Source: Rhizobium sp. Q54 | Lineage (GTDB): Bacteria > Pseudomonadota > Alphaproteobacteria > SMXS01 | DNA: 64,000 nucleotides | NCBI GenBank assembly: GCA_945907245.1 | Contig: CAMDTB010000005.1 | Span: 1-64,000, forward strand | Reading direction: 5' to 3' | Shown here: in pieces, positions 18,804-29,857 of the stretch | Position numbering within the stretch: the stretch's first letter is position 1 | Layout of the letters: every line of letters starts with the position of its first letter | Made by a program: the position numbers and the translations under genes | The notes under the pieces: model-generated | Seen by the model: the letters and a program-made list of their open reading frames with translations, nothing else | Databases searched by the model: none | What the model was told of the DNA's origin: nothing

Positions 18804-20069
18804 TCAACCCTTCCTGAACACGGCCGCAAGTTCCACGTGCGACGACCAGCGGAACTGGTCGATGGGCGTGACCTGCTCCAGCCTGTAGCCACCGTCGACC
18901 ATGGCGCGCGCGTCGCGGGCAAAGGTGGCCGGGTTGCATGAAAAGGCCATGACCACCGGCACTTTCGAGACGGCGAGCATCTCGGTCTGCGCCTTCGCGC
19001 CGGCGCGGGGCGGGTCGATGACCGCGGCGTCGAACCGGGCCAGTTCCTTGACCGTCAGCGGCTCGCGGAACAGGTCGCGGCGCGCCAGCGTCACCGGGTG
19101 CAGGCCTCGCGCGTGGTTGAGCCCGCGGCGGCAGGCCTCGACCATCTCGACCGAGGACTCGAACGCGGAAACGGCAGATTTTTCGGCGAGCACCGCGGTG
19201 AAGGTGCCGCAGCCGGCGAACAGGTCGGCCACATGCTTCGCGCCCGCCACCGCATCGCGGGCCATGGCCATCATCCAGTCTTCGCTGTCTTTCGCCACCT
19301 GCAGGAACGCGCCGGGAGGCAGCGGCACGCCCGCCCTGCCCAGCTGCACGGTCGGCGGTCGGCGGACGGCGATGGCTTCGGGTCCTTCCTTCGAGTCCCA
19401 GGTGATCCGAGCCAGGTCCTGCGCCTCGGCGAAGGCGGAGAGGCTCTGCAGCCCGCGCATGTTGGGCCGGCGTTCGCCAGCGATCAGCAGGTCGATGCCC
19501 GTATCGGTCGCCGTCAGCGTGAGGTGAAGCGTGTCCTTCACGCCCAGCAGGACCGCCAGCAGGTCGCGCAGCTTCGGCATCAGCGCCTCGAGACGAGGCA
19601 GGATCACGGGACATTCGGTCACCCCGACCATGCGATGGCTGCCGCGCTCCAGATAGCCCAGCAGCACCCTGTCACCCGAGCGCCGCGCCGTCAGCCGCGT
19701 CCGCCGCCGGGCGCGGGCGGGGACGATAAGCGGCATGGCCACGCCGACATCGCCGAGCCCGTGATGGGAGAGCGCGCGCGTCACCTGGTCGCGCTTGAAC
19801 GCCGCGTAGGATGCATCGTCCAGATGCTGCAGAGCGCAGCCGCCGCAGATGCCGAAATGCACGCAGGCGGGATCGATCCTCGCCGGGCCAGGCTCGAGGA
19901 CCTCCAGCAGTTCGGCGGAGACGCCCTCGCCCTTCTTCTCGCCCGGCAGGATGCGCGCCAGATCGCCGGGCACCGTGAACGGCACGTAGAGCCGGTCGTC
20001 GCCCGCCTCGGCGATGCCGTCGCCCTGTGCGCCGAGCGCCGTGATGCGGACGTCGATGGGAACGGTCAT
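18804..20069 (-). CDS. Class I SAM-dependent RNA (uracil-5-)methyltransferase, TrmA/RlmD-like
   Basis: TRAM-like N-terminus, CVHFGICGGCALQHL Fe-S motif, DLFAGCGTFTAVLAE, VIDPPRAGA, FSCNPATFARD. Confidence 0.9.
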   Translation of the reverse strand: MTVPIDVRITALGAQGDGIAEAGDDRLYVPFTVPGDLARILPGEKKGEGVSAELLEVLEPGPARIDPACVHFGICGGCALQHLDDASYAAFKRDQVTRALSHHGLGDVGVAMPLIVPARARRRTRLTARRSGDRVLLGYLERGSHRMVGVTECPVILPRLEALMPKLRDLLAVLLGVKDTLHLTLTATDTGIDLLIAGERRPNMRGLQSLSAFAEAQDLARITWDSKEGPEAIAVRRPPTVQLGRAGVPLPPGAFLQVAKDSEDWMMAMARDAVAGAKHVADLFAGCGTFTAVLAEKSAVSAFESSVEMVEACRRGLNHARGLHPVTLARRDLFREPLTVKELARFDAAVIDPPRAGAKAQTEMLAVSKVPVVMAFSCNPATFARDARAMVDGGYRLEQVTPIDQFRWSSHVELAAVFRKG

Positions 20070-20073
20070 TGTC

Positions 20074-21413
20074 TCAGGCGGCGGCGAGCACGAAGCGTTT
20101 GCGCCAGCGCCTCGCCAGCAGCAGCACCATGAAGCCGAACTGGGCCGCCGCCGCGCACAGGGTGAACACCGGCGCCGCCGGGGCAAATGGATAGAACACG
20201 AACATCACGTCGTCGTCGAACCCGGTGACGCCCGGCAGCACCAGGTACAGCAGCCCGAGCATGATCAGGGTGACCAGGTTGGCGCGGGCCGGGTTGGGTG
20301 ACAGCCAGAAATAGAGATTCAGGGCGATGTCCCGGGCCATGAACAGCAGGCCGCCGATGATCGCCGCCCACAGGGTGACGCCGCCCACCTTGCCGCCACC
20401 GCCGAATACCAGCAGCAGCACCGCCAGAACGGCAGTGATCGCCAGCGACACCAGCCAGGTCGGCGTATAGGACGCGAATTCCCGCCAGCGCTGGGCCTCG
20501 TAGAGCCGGATCAGGCGGCGGAACATCACCGGATCCTTGTCGTCCCAGAACAGCGCGGCATAGGTCAGGCCGGCGGCGGTGACCGCGGCGATGGCCAGCC
20601 GCTCGGCGATCTCGAAGCTGACGAAGCCGCCCGTCGGCGCATCCACCGACGGCGGGAAACCGGCCATGAAGGCGCAGGTGAACAGCACGAAGGCGGGCCA
20701 CGCCCATGGCCGGGTACGGTAGGACAGCTCGCGCATCATCAGCCGGTGCGCGCCCAGCAGTGTCCACCCCAGGAACGCGGCGATCCCGACGGTCGCCATG
20801 ATGCTGGCGCCGACGGGAACGCCGTACCACTGCAGCAGCACGTCGCCGCGGCTTTCGCTGATCCAGCCGAGGTCGGCGCCCGGCACCATGCCGGCATATC
20901 TGAGCGCGGTATAGCCGACGGCGATGCCGATGATCTGGCTGACCAGGGTGCCGACCCTGGTGCGGTGACCGCGCAGGCGGACCGACTGCAATCCCAGCAG
21001 GAACGACACGGTCTGCGCCATCAGCGCGGCGCCGATCAGGTAGAGCGTGCCGTGCACCAGCGACACGACATCGTGATCCTTGAGCAGGGCGAAAAAGCGC
21101 ACGCCCAGGCATATCAGCGCGCCGTACCAGGTGAACAGGGTCGCGCCGATCACCTTGCCCCAGGTGAGCTGCCAGGCTGTCAGGGTGGACAGCCGCTGCC
21201 AGTCCCAGGTGTTCTCGGTGACTTCCGACGCGACGGCGTCCGCCGCCTGACGCGTGCCCCACAGGATGGTAATGACGAAGAAGAAGCCGCCGGCCAGGTC
21301 GGCGACGAAGGAGTTCGAGCTCCACAGCATCAGCAACGCGCCCAGCACCAGCGGCATGGCGATCAGCCGGCGAATGGTCAACTCGTGCCAGACATTGCGC
21401 AGCAGTTCCGGGT

Positions 21414-21417
<4 letters not shown>
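20074..21417 (-). CDS. ABC-2 type transporter permease
   Basis: Multiple hydrophobic segments over 447 aa; 4-bp overlap with the ATPase gene upstream. Confidence 0.75.
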
Positions 21418-22340
<923 letters not shown>

Positions 22341-22372
22341 GGTGTTTCCGGCCAGATTGAGCGCACACAATA

Positions 22373-23113
22373 TCAGGGAGCGCGGCGGGCCGCGATGAGG
22401 AACTCCTTGTTGCCTTCCGGCCCGGTGATCGGGCTTTCGGTGAGGCCGATGACGCTCCAGCCGGGCTCGGCGTCAAGCCATGCACGGATTTCGGCACAGA
22501 CGGTCTCGTGCAATGCCGGATCGCGGACCACGCCGCCCTTGCCCACCTGCCCCTTGCCCACTTCGAATTGCGGCTTGATCAGCGCGATGAGGATCGCGCC
22601 GGGCGCGGCCAGCGCCATGGGTGCGGGCAGTACGGTCCGCAGGCCGATGAAGCTGGCGTCGCAGACCACCGCGTCGACCGGCCCGGGGATTTCCGCCGCG
22701 GTGAGGTGCCGGGCGTTGGTCTTCTCCAACACCACCACGCGCGGATCCTGGCGCAGCGACCAGGCCAGCTGGCCGTGGCCCACGTCGACCGCATAGACTT
22801 TGGAAGCGCCATGATGCAGCGCCACGTCGGTGAAGCCGCCGGTGCTGGCGCCGACGTCGAGCACGACTTTTCCGGCAAGGTCGACGTCGAACTGCTTCAG
22901 CGCGTGATCGAGCTTGAGGCCGCCGCGGCTGACCCAGGGATGGTCGCGCCCCTTCACCTCCAGCGGCGCGTCGTCGGAAAGGGTCTGCCCGGCCTTGGAA
23001 ATGCGCTCGGTGCCGGTATAGACCGCGCCCGCCATGATCAGCGCCTGGGCGCGGCTGCGGCTTTCCACCAGGCCGCGGTCAACCAGCAGGACGTCTACTC
23101 GGACTTTCGGCAT
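22373..23113 (-). CDS. tlyA: TlyA family rRNA methyltransferase
   Basis: MPKVRVDVLLVDRGLVESRSRAQALIMAG S4-like domain; VLDVGASTGGFTDVALHHGA. Confidence 0.92.
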   Translation of the reverse strand: MPKVRVDVLLVDRGLVESRSRAQALIMAGAVYTGTERISKAGQTLSDDAPLEVKGRDHPWVSRGGLKLDHALKQFDVDLAGKVVLDVGASTGGFTDVALHHGASKVYAVDVGHGQLAWSLRQDPRVVVLEKTNARHLTAAEIPGPVDAVVCDASFIGLRTVLPAPMALAAPGAILIALIKPQFEVGKGQVGKGGVVRDPALHETVCAEIRAWLDAEPGWSVIGLTESPITGPEGNKEFLIAARRAP

Positions 23114-23128
23114 TTTATCTACAAGATA

Positions 23129-23215
23129 TTGTCATCCCGGCGAAAGCCGGGACCCAGTGATCGTAGTTCCGTATCCCTTCCCCGTTCTGGGTCCCGGCTT
23201 TCGCCGGGATGACAA
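23129..23215. repeat. REPIN-like inverted repeat pair, copy 1 (GAAA core)
   Basis: 29-bp perfect arms ttgtcatcccggcgaaagccgggacccag (23129-23157) and its reverse complement (23187-23215); 29-bp spacer. Confidence 0.9.
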
Positions 23216-23228
23216 CGAGAATGGAGAA

Positions 23229-25142
23229 CTATGCGCTTTCCTGCCGGATCGACGCGGCGTCCATGCCCATGGCGCCAAGCGCCTTCTCGACGATCTGCTG
23301 GGCGTTGAGGCCAGCCACCGCGTACATCACCTCGGGCTTGTCCTGGTCGATGAAGATATCCGGCAGCACCATGGTGCGGACCTTCAGGCCCTTGTCCAGC
23401 CGTCCGTCCTCGGCGAGGAAATGCAGCACATGGGCGCCGAAGCCGCCGATGGCGCCCTCCTCGATGGTCAGCAGCACCTCGTGCTCCTTCGCCAGCCGGC
23501 GGATCAGGTCGTGGTCGAGCGGCTTGGCGAAGCGGGCGTCGGCAACCGTGGTCGAGAACCCGCGCGCCGCCAGCATGTCGGCGGCCAGCAACGACTCCTG
23601 CAGGCGGGTGCCGAACGACAGGATCGCGACCGACGAGCCCTCGCGCATGACGCGGCCCTTGCCGATCTCCAAGGGAATCCCTTTTTCCGGCATCTCGATG
23701 CCGATGCCCTCGCCGCGCGGATAGCGGAACGCTGACGGCCGGTCGTCGATGGCGGCCGCGGTCGCGACCATATGCACCAGCTCGGCCTCGTCGGCGGCAG
23801 CCATGACCACGAAGCCAGGCAAGGTCGCCAGATAGGTCACGTCGAACGAACCCGCATGCGTCGGTCCGTCGGCGCCGACCAGTCCGGCGCGGTCGATGGC
23901 GAAGCGAACCGGAAGCGACTGGATTGCCACGTCATGGACGACCTGGTCGTAGGCGCGCTGCAGGAACGTGGAATAGATGGCGGTGAATGGACGGTAGCCT
24001 TCCGAGGCGAGACCGGCGGCGAATGTGACGCCGTGCTGCTCGGCGATGCCCACGTCGAAGCAGCGCTCGGGGAAGCGTTCGGCGAACAGGTCGAGGCCGG
24101 TGCCCGACGGCATGGCCGCGCTGATGGCGACGATCTTGTCGTCCTTTTCCGCTTCCTTGATCAGCGCGTCGGCGAAGACGCGGGTGTAGCTGGGCGCGTT
24201 GGCCTTGGCCTTCACCTGGGCGCCGGTCACCACGTCGAACTTGTTGACGCCGTGATACTTGTCAGCGGCGGCCTCGGCGGGCGGATAGCCCTTGCCCTTC
24301 TGGGTCACCACATGGACCAGCACCGGGCCGTCGATCTCGTCGCGGACGTTCTTCAGCACCGGCAGCAGGTGGTCGACATTATGGCCGTCGATCGGGCCGA
24401 TGTAATAGAAGCCCAGTTCCTCGAACAGGGTGCCGCCGGTCGCCATGCCGCGGGCGTACTCCTCGACCTGCTTGGCCCGGCGCTCGATGGACTTCGGGAA
24501 CTTGCTGGCGATCTGCTTGGCGATCTCGCGCAGGCCGAGATACTGACGCGACGACAGCAGCCGGGCCAGATACGCGCTCATGGCGCCAACCGGTGGCGCG
24601 ATCGACATGTCGTTGTCGTTGAGGATGACGATCAGCCGCTTGTCCATGGAGCCGGCGTTGTTCATCGCCTCGTAGGCCATGCCCGCGCTCATGGCGCCGT
24701 CGCCGATCACCGCGATGACATTGTTGCGGCCGCCCGACAGGTCACGGGCCACGGCCATGCCGAGGCCGGCGGAGATCGAGGTCGAGCTGTGCGCGGCGCC
24801 GAACGGGTCGTATTCGCTTTCGGCGCGCTTGGTGAAGCCCGAAAGGCCGCCGCCCGAGCGCAGCGTATGCATCTGGTCGCGCCGGCCGGTGAGAATCTTG
24901 TGCGGATAGCACTGGTGGCCGACGTCCCAGATCAGCCGGTCGCGCGGCGTGTCGAACACATAGTGCAGCACGGTCGTCAGCTCGACCACACCGAGACCGG
25001 CGCCCAGGTGACCGCCGGTGCGCGACACCGTGTCGATGGTGGCGGTGCGCAACTCGTCCGCCACCTGGCGGAGCTGCTGGGAGGACAGCTTGCGAAGGTC
25101 CTCCGGCGTCTGGATGGTATCGAGTAGCGGGGTCTGACTCAT
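23229..25142 (-). CDS. dxs: 1-deoxy-D-xylulose-5-phosphate synthase
   Basis: [60 protein letters not shown]. Confidence 0.97.
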   Translation of the reverse strand: MSQTPLLDTIQTPEDLRKLSSQQLRQVADELRTATIDTVSRTGGHLGAGLGVVELTTVLHYVFDTPRDRLIWDVGHQCYPHKILTGRRDQMHTLRSGGGLSGFTKRAESEYDPFGAAHSSTSISAGLGMAVARDLSGGRNNVIAVIGDGAMSAGMAYEAMNNAGSMDKRLIVILNDNDMSIAPPVGAMSAYLARLLSSRQYLGLREIAKQIASKFPKSIERRAKQVEEYARGMATGGTLFEELGFYYIGPIDGHNVDHLLPVLKNVRDEIDGPVLVHVVTQKGKGYPPAEAAADKYHGVNKFDVVTGAQVKAKANAPSYTRVFADALIKEAEKDDKIVAISAAMPSGTGLDLFAERFPERCFDVGIAEQHGVTFAAGLASEGYRPFTAIYSTFLQRAYDQVVHDVAIQSLPVRFAIDRAGLVGADGPTHAGSFDVTYLATLPGFVVMAAADEAELVHMVATAAAIDDRPSAFRYPRGEGIGIEMPEKGIPLEIGKGRVMREGSSVAILSFGTRLQESLLAADMLAARGFSTTVADARFAKPLDHDLIRRLAKEHEVLLTIEEGAIGGFGAHVLHFLAEDGRLDKGLKVRTMVLPDIFIDQDKPEVMYAVAGLNAQQIVEKALGAMGMDAASIRQESA

Positions 25143-25156
25143 CGGGCGGCCAACTT

Positions 25157-26071
25157 TCAGTGCCGGCGGTTGATGACGAAATGGGGCAGCAGGCGGAGCA
25201 GCTCGGCCTTCTCGTCGAACATCTCCAGGTGGACGCCGGCCTGGTCAGCGAGCATCCGGGCCTGGGTGCGGGCGCGCTCGACGCCGAGCAGGGAAACGAA
25301 CGTCGCCTTGCCGGCATCGCCGTCCTTGCCCACCTTCTTTCCCACTTCCGCCTCGGTGCCTTCCACGTCGAGCAGGTCGTCGACGATCTGGAAGGCGAGC
25401 CCGAGATCGTGGGCATAGTTCTGCAGCGCCTGGCGCTGGTCCTCGCCGGCGCGGCCCATGATCGCGCCCGCCTCGACGGCGAAGCGGATCAGCGCGCCGG
25501 TCTTCATCTGCTGCAGCCGGATCACCGCGCCCATGTCGAGCTCCTCGGTCTCGGCCAGCAGGTCGATCATCTGGCCGCCGACCATGCCGTGCGCGCCAGC
25601 CTCGCGGGCCATCGCATGCACCAGTTCGGCCCGCACCAGCGGGTCGTGATGGGTGCGGGGGTCGGAGACGATCTCGAAGGCGTAGGTCAGCAGCGCGTCG
25701 CCCGCCAACACGGCTGTTGCTTCGTCATACTTTCGGTGGGTCGTCGGCATGCCGCGGCGCAAATCGTCATCGTCCATGCACGGCAGGTCGTCATGCACCA
25801 GCGAATAGGTGTGGATGCATTCCAGCGCGCAGGCCACTCGTGTAGACCGGTCTGTCGGCACCTCGAACAACGCGCCGCTGGCCAACACCAGGAACGGACG
25901 CAGACGCTTGCCGCCCGCCAGGGTGGCATAGCGCATGGCCTCCATCAGCTGGCCTTCCTTGCCTTCGACGGGCGGGAGGATACGCTCGAGCGCCTGGTCG
26001 ATGGCTTCGGCGACCTTGCCCATTTCGGCCTGCAACACCGCAATGTCGGGAGTCGTGCTCAACTGGCTCAC
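25157..26071 (-). CDS. ispA: Polyprenyl (farnesyl/geranylgeranyl) diphosphate synthase
   Basis: GTG start 4 bp after the xseB stop; [43 protein letters not shown]. Confidence 0.93.
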   Translation of the reverse strand: MSQLSTTPDIAVLQAEMGKVAEAIDQALERILPPVEGKEGQLMEAMRYATLAGGKRLRPFLVLASGALFEVPTDRSTRVACALECIHTYSLVHDDLPCMDDDDLRRGMPTTHRKYDEATAVLAGDALLTYAFEIVSDPRTHHDPLVRAELVHAMAREAGAHGMVGGQMIDLLAETEELDMGAVIRLQQMKTGALIRFAVEAGAIMGRAGEDQRQALQNYAHDLGLAFQIVDDLLDVEGTEAEVGKKVGKDGDAGKATFVSLLGVERARTQARMLADQAGVHLEMFDEKAELLRLLPHFVINRRH

Positions 26072-26075
26072 CGGC

Positions 26076-26336
26076 TTACCCGATCTCGGCGGGCTGGGTG
26101 GACAGGCTGCCGTCGCCGGCGACCACGACCTTCTCGATCCGCGCCTGGGCATCGGCCAGCTTGGCCGCACAATGCTGTTTGAGCTGGGCTCCGCGTGTGT
26201 ACATCTCGATCGATTCCTCCAGTCCGACGCGACCACCTTCAAGCCGGGCAACAACCGTCTCCAGCTCCTGAAGGGCCTGTTCGAATGTCATGCTGGCGAT
26301 GTCGTCGGGTAGTGTCGTTTGCGTATCCGCCATCAC
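26076..26336 (-). CDS. xseB: Exodeoxyribonuclease VII small subunit
   Basis: MTFEQALQELETVVARLEGGRVGLEESIEMYTRGAQLKQHCAAKL. Confidence 0.95.
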   Translation of the reverse strand: MMADTQTTLPDDIASMTFEQALQELETVVARLEGGRVGLEESIEMYTRGAQLKQHCAAKLADAQARIEKVVVAGDGSLSTQPAEIG

Positions 26337-26366
26337 GTTTCCTTGTGTGTCCGCCGCCTGCCGCCT

Positions 26367-27305
26367 TCAGCCGTGCCGCATGAGTGAACGGACATGCCCC
26401 GCGGCGCTCGCCGCTAGGTCTTCAAGATTATATCCACCTTCCAAAGTAGAGACGACTCGCCCGCCGCACAAGCGTTCCGCTGCTCCGCAAAGCATATCGG
26501 TGGCCGTCTCGAAGTCCCCGGTGGCCACGTTCAAGCCAGCGAGGGGATCGTTTTCATGGGCGTCGAAGCCCGCCGAGATCATCAGCAGGTCAGGCCGGAA
26601 ATCCTCCAGCGCAGGTATTATCCTGTCGCCGATCGCGCGCAGGAATGCCGCACCGCCCGCGCCTTCCGCCAGCGGCACGTTGACGATGTTCCCGACACCG
26701 GTCTCGCCGGCCCGGCCAGTCCCCGGATAGAACGGAAATTGATGGCAAGAGGCGTAGAACAGGGTCGGATCGGCTTCGAACAGTTCCTGTGTGCCGTTGC
26801 CATGATGGACGTCGAAATCCACGACGGCGATCCGCTTCAACCCGTAGACCGCCCGGGCCTCGAGCGCGCCCACGACCACGTTGTTGAACAGGCAAAAGCC
26901 CATTGGCCGGCGCGATTCAGCGTGATGGCCCGGCGGACGCACCGCGCAGAAGGCGTTCCCCACCTCGCCCAGTGCGACCGATCCAACGGCATGGCAGACG
27001 CCCCCCGCCGCGCGCCGGGCCGCCATGTACGAGCCTGGAGACACGATTGTGTCCGCATCGATCTGCGCATAGCCCTCCATGGCCGACTCGTCGACCTTGG
27101 CGGCGAGGAGGCGCAGCACCTCCGGCGGATGGGCACGCAGCAGTTGCGCGTCGGTGGCGGACGGCGCCTCCTCCCGCAGCAGGGGCGCGAACTCCGCCGC
27201 CTCCAGCGCGCGCATCACCGCCCGCAGCCGGTCCGGCGATTCGGGATGGCCAGGCGAGGTGTCGTGATAGAGGCAGTCGCTATGGGAAACCAGCAGCGTC
27301 GTCAT
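26367..27305 (-). CDS. Histone deacetylase-family (acetoin utilization/APAH-like) amidohydrolase
   Basis: HPESPDRL, AVRPPGHHAESRRPMGFCLFNNVVVGA, VDFDVHHGNGTQELF, ISAGFDAHENDPLAG. Confidence 0.93.
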   Translation of the reverse strand: MTTLLVSHSDCLYHDTSPGHPESPDRLRAVMRALEAAEFAPLLREEAPSATDAQLLRAHPPEVLRLLAAKVDESAMEGYAQIDADTIVSPGSYMAARRAAGGVCHAVGSVALGEVGNAFCAVRPPGHHAESRRPMGFCLFNNVVVGALEARAVYGLKRIAVVDFDVHHGNGTQELFEADPTLFYASCHQFPFYPGTGRAGETGVGNIVNVPLAEGAGGAAFLRAIGDRIIPALEDFRPDLLMISAGFDAHENDPLAGLNVATGDFETATDMLCGAAERLCGGRVVSTLEGGYNLEDLAASAAGHVRSLMRHG

Positions 27306-27473
27306 GCATCCGATCATAGAGAGCAACTGGCTCTGTTCAAAGATCGACGGGTCTGCACTCGCGGCTCAGGCGGTCAATTTTCAACCCATAAATTCGCCCG
27401 CTGCTCAGGAAGGCCTTGAACGAAAGATGCCGCGGCCGAAGAAATGCCTGACACTCTGGCGTCAAACTCAATC

Positions 27474-27490
27474 TTGTATTACATTGTATT
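27474..27490. promoter_or_regulatory. Candidate operator: two TTGTATT repeats 10 bp apart upstream of the TA operon
   Basis: ttgtattacattgtatt at 27474-27490, 26 bp before the proposed antitoxin ATG. Confidence 0.35.
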
Positions 27491-27516
27491 TCAACATGAC
27501 CCGCCGAGGCAAACCC

Positions 27517-27756
27517 ATGCAGAAGCTTGAAGCGATCAATTTTCGGATCGAGGCGGAAAACAAGATCCGCCTCCGTCAACTCGCGGAAAGCACAGGGCGA
27601 GACCAGTCTGAATTGGCGAGGGAAGCCTTCCAGCAATATCTGGACATCCAGGAATGGCAGATCAACGGCATCCATGAAGCGCTGGCCGCCGCCGATCGCA
27701 GTGAATTCGCCGATGACGCCGACATAGAGGCGATCTTCGACAAATATACGAAATGA
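27517..27756 (+). CDS. Ribbon-helix-helix antitoxin
   Basis: MQKLEAINFRIEAENKIRLRQLAESTGRDQSELAREAFQQYLDIQEWQINGIHEALAAADRSEFADDADIEAIFDKYTK; ATGA overlap with toxin. Confidence 0.85.
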   Translation: MQKLEAINFRIEAENKIRLRQLAESTGRDQSELAREAFQQYLDIQEWQINGIHEALAAADRSEFADDADIEAIFDKYTK

Positions 27757-28037
27757 GGGTTCGGTGGTTGATGCATGCCCGTCTCGATCTGATCGAGATC
27801 GGTGAGTACCTGAGAAGCGATAACCCCGACGCGGCCGCGCGCATCATGCGGCGCATCCAGTCCGCCTCCAGGGCTCTTGGCCAGTTTCCCCATGCGGGCA
27901 GGAAGAGACGCGTTGAAGGGACCCGGGAACTTGTCGTCACCGGTACGCCTTATCTGGTCCCGTACAGGGTAACAGGACAAGCGGTCGAAATCCTGCGCGT
28001 CTTCCACGGCGCCATGCGGTGGCCAGATCATTTCTAG
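27753..28037 (+). CDS. RelE/ParE family toxin
   Basis: LDLIEIGEYLRSDNPDAAARIMRRIQSASRALGQFPHAGRKR..ELVVTGTPYLVPYRVTGQAVEILRVFHGAMRWP. Confidence 0.9.
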   Translation: MRVRWLMHARLDLIEIGEYLRSDNPDAAARIMRRIQSASRALGQFPHAGRKRRVEGTRELVVTGTPYLVPYRVTGQAVEILRVFHGAMRWPDHF

Positions 28038-29719
28038 GCCGAGGCCTGCACCCGCTTGGCCGCCTCTTCCGCCACCAGTTCCTTCTTCGACAGCTTGCCG
28101 ACGGCGGTCTTGGGCAGCTCCTTGCGAAATTCGATCTCGCGCGGCATCTCGTGCTTGCCGATCTGGTCGCGGAGGAATTCGGTGAGCTTGGCGGCGTCGA
28201 GTTTCTCATCGCCGTCCTTCGGCACCACGAACGCCTTGGGCACCTCGCCCAGATAGTCGTCGGGGATGCCGATGACCGTGACTTCCTTCACCGCCGGATG
28301 CTTGTGGATCGCCTCCTCGACGAAGCGCGGGAACACGTTGAAGCCGCCGACGAGGATCAGGTCCTTCATCCGGTCGATGATGAAGGTGTAGCCGTCCGCG
28401 TCCATGTAGCCCACGTCGCCGGAGCGCAGCCTGCCATCGATGATGGCGGCGCTGGTGGCGTCCGGGTTGTTCCAGTAGCCCTTCATCACCTGCGGTCCGG
28501 CGATGCAGATCTCGCCGGTTTCGCCTATGGGCAACACCTTGTGCGGGTCATCGCGGTCAACGATGACGATGTCGGTCCGCGGAAGTGGCAGGCCGATGGA
28601 GCCTTCCTTGTTGACGCCGACCTCCGGACCGCAGGTGGCGGTCGGCGAGCACTCGGTAAGGCCGTAGCCTTCCAGGATCTTCACCCCGGTCGCACCCTCG
28701 AAATGGTGGCGCACCTGTATGGGCAGGGGCGCGCCGCCGGACATGGCCCAGCGGACCGACGCGAACGACTGCCGGTTCACCTTGGGATGGTTGGCCAGCG
28801 CCGTGAACATGGTGGGCACGCCGGGCAGCGAGCTGGGCTTCTTGGCGATCACGTCGTCGATCACCGCGTCCAGTTCGAACTTGGGATGCAGCACGATGCG
28901 GCAGCCGGTCATCGTGCCCATCACCAGGATGGTGGTCATGGCGAAGGCGTGGAAGAACGGCAGCGCGCCGATGGTGGTCTCCCGGCCCGGCATGAAGTCG
29001 GGGAACCACGCCCGGTTCTGGCAGCCATTGATGTAGACATTGGCGTGGGTGAGCATGGCGCCCTTGGGGATGCCCGTGGTGCCGCCGGTGTATTGCAGCA
29101 CGGCGACGTCCGCGAGCGGTTCGATATGCGCTGGCTCGAAGCGGCCGTCATTGTCGAGCAGCGTCTCCCACGTCACCTGGCGCTCGTCCCACACCCGCGC
29201 GGCGATGGCGGCGCGCTTGAACAGCCGGAACGCCGTTCCCTTGAGTAACGGCATCGTGTCGGACAGCCGCGAGACCACGAGCGTGCGCACCCGGCTCTTG
29301 TCGATCATGTCGCGCGCCTTCGGATACAGCAGCGCAAGGTCGAGCGTCACGATGATGTCGGTGTGAGAATCCTCGATCTGGTTAAGCAACTCGCTTTCGG
29401 AATAGAGCGGGCTGTAGTTGACGACGATGCCGCCCGTCTTCAGCACGGCGAAGTAGCTGATCACCTGCTGCGGGCAGTTGGGCAGGAACAGGCCCACCTT
29501 GACACCCGGCCCGACGCCCAGCTTCTGAAAGCCCTTCGCCGCCCGCGCGACCATGTCCAGGGTCTGGCGATAGCTGAACTCGCGGCCGAAGAAATCCAGG
29601 TGGACGTTGTCCGGCCACTGGGCCGCGGCGGAATCGAGCGCGGCATAGACGGGGCGCGGCTCGAATTCCTGATGCCAGTCCACATTGGGCGGGTAGTGCG
29701 CGAGCCAGGGGCGGTCCAT
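28034..29719 (-). CDS. Long-chain fatty-acid--CoA ligase
   Basis: LQYTGGTTGIPKGAMLTHANV, EGYGLTECSPTATCGP, SGDVGYMDADGYTFIIDRMKDLILVGGFNVFP; convergent 4-bp overlap with the toxin gene. Confidence 0.93.
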   Translation of the reverse strand: MDRPWLAHYPPNVDWHQEFEPRPVYAALDSAAAQWPDNVHLDFFGREFSYRQTLDMVARAAKGFQKLGVGPGVKVGLFLPNCPQQVISYFAVLKTGGIVVNYSPLYSESELLNQIEDSHTDIIVTLDLALLYPKARDMIDKSRVRTLVVSRLSDTMPLLKGTAFRLFKRAAIAARVWDERQVTWETLLDNDGRFEPAHIEPLADVAVLQYTGGTTGIPKGAMLTHANVYINGCQNRAWFPDFMPGRETTIGALPFFHAFAMTTILVMGTMTGCRIVLHPKFELDAVIDDVIAKKPSSLPGVPTMFTALANHPKVNRQSFASVRWAMSGGAPLPIQVRHHFEGATGVKILEGYGLTECSPTATCGPEVGVNKEGSIGLPLPRTDIVIVDRDDPHKVLPIGETGEICIAGPQVMKGYWNNPDATSAAIIDGRLRSGDVGYMDADGYTFIIDRMKDLILVGGFNVFPRFVEEAIHKHPAVKEVTVIGIPDDYLGEVPKAFVVPKDGDEKLDAAKLTEFLRDQIGKHEMPREIEFRKELPKTAVGKLSKKELVAEEAAKRVQASA

Positions 29720-29857
29720 GCCTAGACTGTCCCCTGCCGGCGAATCCCTGCCGCCTGCCACATCCCGAGGTCTCCTCCGTTTACGACAGCTGTCGCCGCA
29801 TAACCAAAAGATGTAACGGCAGGGTCATCTTTTCCAGCCCTTTCGGGGCCGACCCCG

